This document shows positions 62,533-64,000 of a DNA stretch of 64,000 nucleotides, piece by piece. Where the stretch lies: NCBI GenBank assembly GCA_030950365.1, contig JAUZRQ010000009.1:62001-126000 (forward strand), given 5' to 3'. Every line of letters begins with the position of its first letter. Within the stretch, counting starts at the first letter, position 1. A model generated the notes under the pieces. The model saw only the letters and a program-made list of their open reading frames with translations. It was not told the DNA's origin and ran no database searches. This DNA is from Candidatus Zhuqueibacterota bacterium (lineage in GTDB: Bacteria; Zhuqueibacterota; Zhuqueibacteria; Zhuqueibacterales; Geothermadaptataceae). The position numbers were made by a program, and so were the translations under genes.

Positions 62533-62985
62533 TTATAGGGTCACTTCCTGAACGGTTTGTTGCCTCTCAGTCCCGACCTCTTCAAACAGTTGCGGGGCCG
62601 CATCGCGGGCAAATTTACCGGTTTCTGGTTTGTCCCATTCGAGATCGCCCTTGCGCCAGGCATAGGCCAGCCCCACCAGCAAAATAAACACGAAAATCAC
62701 CACTTCGACAAACGCAAACCAGCCCAGGTCCTTGAACACCACGGCCCAGGGCACAAGAAACACAATTTCAACATCGAAAATCACGAAAATAAGGGTGATA
62801 ACGTAAAAGCGGATATTGAATTGAACCCAGGAAGATCCGATGGGGATTTCGCCGCATTCATAAGTCGTATTCTTCCCGGCGGAGGGGACTCTCGGCTGCA
62901 GCAATCGACTTATGAGCAGGTTCAGGGCAATGAAGGCGGCCGCCACAATGACGAAAATGAAAGGTGCAGCGAAATGAAGTAACAT
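62533..62985 (-). CDS. nuoA: NADH-quinone oxidoreductase subunit A
   Basis: 150 aa, three membrane helices. YECGEIPIGSSWVQFNIRFYVITLIFVIFDVEIVFLVPWAVVFKDLG is the NuoA signature (YECG and the FDVE acidic cluster). The C-terminus is longer than usual and charged. First gene of the operon; a sigma-70 promoter lies ~93 bases upstream. Confidence 0.95.
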   Translation of the reverse strand: MLLHFAAPFIFVIVAAAFIALNLLISRLLQPRVPSAGKNTTYECGEIPIGSSWVQFNIRFYVITLIFVIFDVEIVFLVPWAVVFKDLGWFAFVEVVIFVFILLVGLAYAWRKGDLEWDKPETGKFARDAAPQLFEEVGTERQQTVQEVTL

Positions 62986-63077
62986 GCCGGTTCCCTTTCA
63001 GGACTCGAATGCCTGTCATGAATTTCATAATTGTTTTCGAATGCGAATTTTACAGCCAAGCCGGAAAAATTTACATA

Positions 63078-63106
63078 AGTATAGAAAAATGAAACTCCTT
63101 AGTCAA
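63078..63106 (-). promoter_or_regulatory. Sigma-70 promoter of the nuo operon
   Basis: On the minus strand TTGACT (63106-63101), exact 17-base spacer, TATACT (63083-63078). Start near 63071, leader ~86 bases to the nuoA ATG. Confidence 0.75.
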
Positions 63107-63293
63107 GTAAAAAAACTTTCAAAAGAATTTGCAAAAAATTCATGCGCCTGCGCCAGCCCTGTCGTTCCGAAACATTTTGGTAATTGATCTGACTGTATTA
63201 TTTTATCCATGAAAATGGTCGCTTTCATCCAATCTTTAACAATATCATCCGCATTTTCAGACGGAGTCGATTCTTTGCTGTTTAAAAAACAAG

Positions 63294-63632
63294 TTTCGCG
63301 TAGAGGCGCCGCGCCCGCAGAGGCCGCAATAATGTTCGTTCATCAGGGATGGGCTAAAACCTGATAATATTATTGCATGCATCGGCTGAAGACCGTAACT
63401 ATTCAGCTATTTTCGTTTTATGAAATCTTGCTTGTCATCACGAGCAACCGCTGCGAGGCGGATGCGCCTGTCCGACTGCTGGCGGACGGCGATTTATTTG
63501 CAAACAGGTTAATGAGATCGTTCGTCGCTCTTCTCCTCGCGATGTCAGGTAGGAAGCTGAACAGTTAATAAAGACCATCCCTGACCGCCATCAAACTCTG
63601 CGATCGCTGCGCCGACGCGGGAGCATTTTCTT
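63294..63632. repeat. Nested repeats: GCAGAGGCGC pair with MITE-like element inside
   Basis: The outer pair, CGCGTAGAGGCGCCGCGCCC (63297-63316) and CTGCGATCGCTGCGCCGACG (63598-63617), corresponds to 10259-10409. Inside lies a 170-base MITE-like element with ends AACTATTCAGC (63397-63407) and GCTGAACAGTT (63556-63566), a near copy of 2549-2720. The 551-base gap between the nuo promoter and the next gene holds these and no gene. Confidence 0.6.
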
Positions 63633-63657
63633 TAATGTAGGTTCAATCGGAGGAATC

Positions 63658-64000
63658 ATGTTTAACTTCAAGATCCAACCCATTCGCGCGCAGTTTCCGG
63701 CATTGCGGCAAACCGGCGCCAGCGGACAACCGCGCGTGTACCTCGATGGCCCGGCCGGCACCCAGGTGCCTCAGAGCGTCATCGACGCCATGGTGAATTA
63801 CCTCATCACTTCAAATTCGAATACGCACGGCCAGTTCGAAACCAGCCGCCAGACCGACGAGATCATCCACGAAACCCGCCGGGCCATGGCCGACTTCCTC
63901 GGCGCGGACAGTCCGGATTCCATCGTCATCGGCAACAACATGACCACCCTTACCTTTCACCTCAGTCACGCGCTGGCAAATTTCCTGCAACCCGGCGATG
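63658..64000 (+). CDS. Class V aminotransferase / cysteine desulfurase-like protein (cut by window edge)
   Basis: 114 codons visible from ATG 63658, with CGGAGGAA upstream. IRAQFPALRQTGASGQPRVYLDGPAGTQVPQSVIDAMVNYL and NTHGQFETSRQTDEIIHETRRAMADFLGADSPDSIVIGNNMTTLTFHLSHAL are the N-terminal part of the class V (PLP) fold. The DGPAGTQVP form is typical of the cysteine desulfurase-like subfamily of the VC1184 type and not of NifS/IscS. The PLP lysine and active-site loop lie beyond the window. Confidence 0.85.
   Translation, partial: MFNFKIQPIRAQFPALRQTGASGQPRVYLDGPAGTQVPQSVIDAMVNYLITSNSNTHGQFETSRQTDEIIHETRRAMADFLGADSPDSIVIGNNMTTLTFHLSHALANFLQPGD

Noticed and set aside
2549-63632. Dispersed repeats read as CRISPR arrays
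   Set aside because: Copies are far apart, vary in length, and have no regular spacers or cas genes.

Overview
The window looks like a chromosomal segment of an uncultured or little-studied bacterium of the FCB group, most likely near Calditrichota/KSB1. This is inferred from several secreted proteins that end in a PNPFN-type, FlgD-like/type IX secretion sorting domain, from a PorV/PorQ-like outer-membrane protein, from Gram-negative lipoproteins, and from genes separated by short dispersed repeats. No rRNA, tRNA, CRISPR array, phage or transposase gene was recognised.

Layout. 1-6.98 kb: partial HTH-like gene, CYTH protein, PstS-like binding protein, FUN14-like membrane protein, secreted GH18 protein, glycogen synthase. 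7-18 kb: a repeat cluster, a secreted protein of unknown function, a saccharopine dehydrogenase-like enzyme, nitroreductase, SpoIID-like protein, secreted sugar dehydrogenase, cyanobacterial/plant-type IspH, TPR lipoprotein and outer-membrane protein. 18-24.4 kb: lipoprotein, two-gene ABC exporter, a gene-poor stretch with a possible structured RNA, and an M6 protease. 24.5-27.4 kb: a four-gene operon (small basic protein, TPM, nucleotidyltransferase-like, LemA) behind a near-consensus sigma-70 promoter. 27.5-30.7 kb: TRAP transporter. 31-36.8 kb: P1B-4 metal ATPase, TrkA, TrkH, DUF302.

37.2-48.9 kb holds a phenylacetyl-CoA-type aerobic aromatic degradation cluster: ALDH, enoyl-CoA hydratase, PaaA, PaaD N-domain, PaaB, a second PaaB-like protein, PaaC, PaaD zinc ribbon, a crotonase and a 3-hydroxyacyl-CoA dehydrogenase, most with overlapping stop and start codons. 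An M28 peptidase and a second ALDH follow. PaaD is split into two separate genes, and no PaaE reductase or PaaK ligase is present.

49-52.8 kb is the most unusual part. It has rpe, a CBS-domain fragment, the C-terminal two thirds of a form I-like RuBisCO large subunit joined out of frame to the first ~33 codons of a CbbY-like phosphatase, a good sigma-54 promoter, two TGTGYC-N6-GACACA palindromes, and a sigma-54 activator whose sensor domain is a Rossmann (GxGxxG) fold. I read this as the remains of a sigma-54-controlled RuBisCO operon, possibly of a RuBisCO-like protein because H294/R295 are replaced by Q/W. An assembly error must be excluded.

52.9-63.1 kb: a parvulin-like protein, an M14 carboxypeptidase, then a complex I operon with exactly the seven membrane subunits (A, H, J, K, L, M, N) and no peripheral-arm genes, driven by a good sigma-70 promoter. 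The window ends in repeats and the start of a class V aminotransferase.
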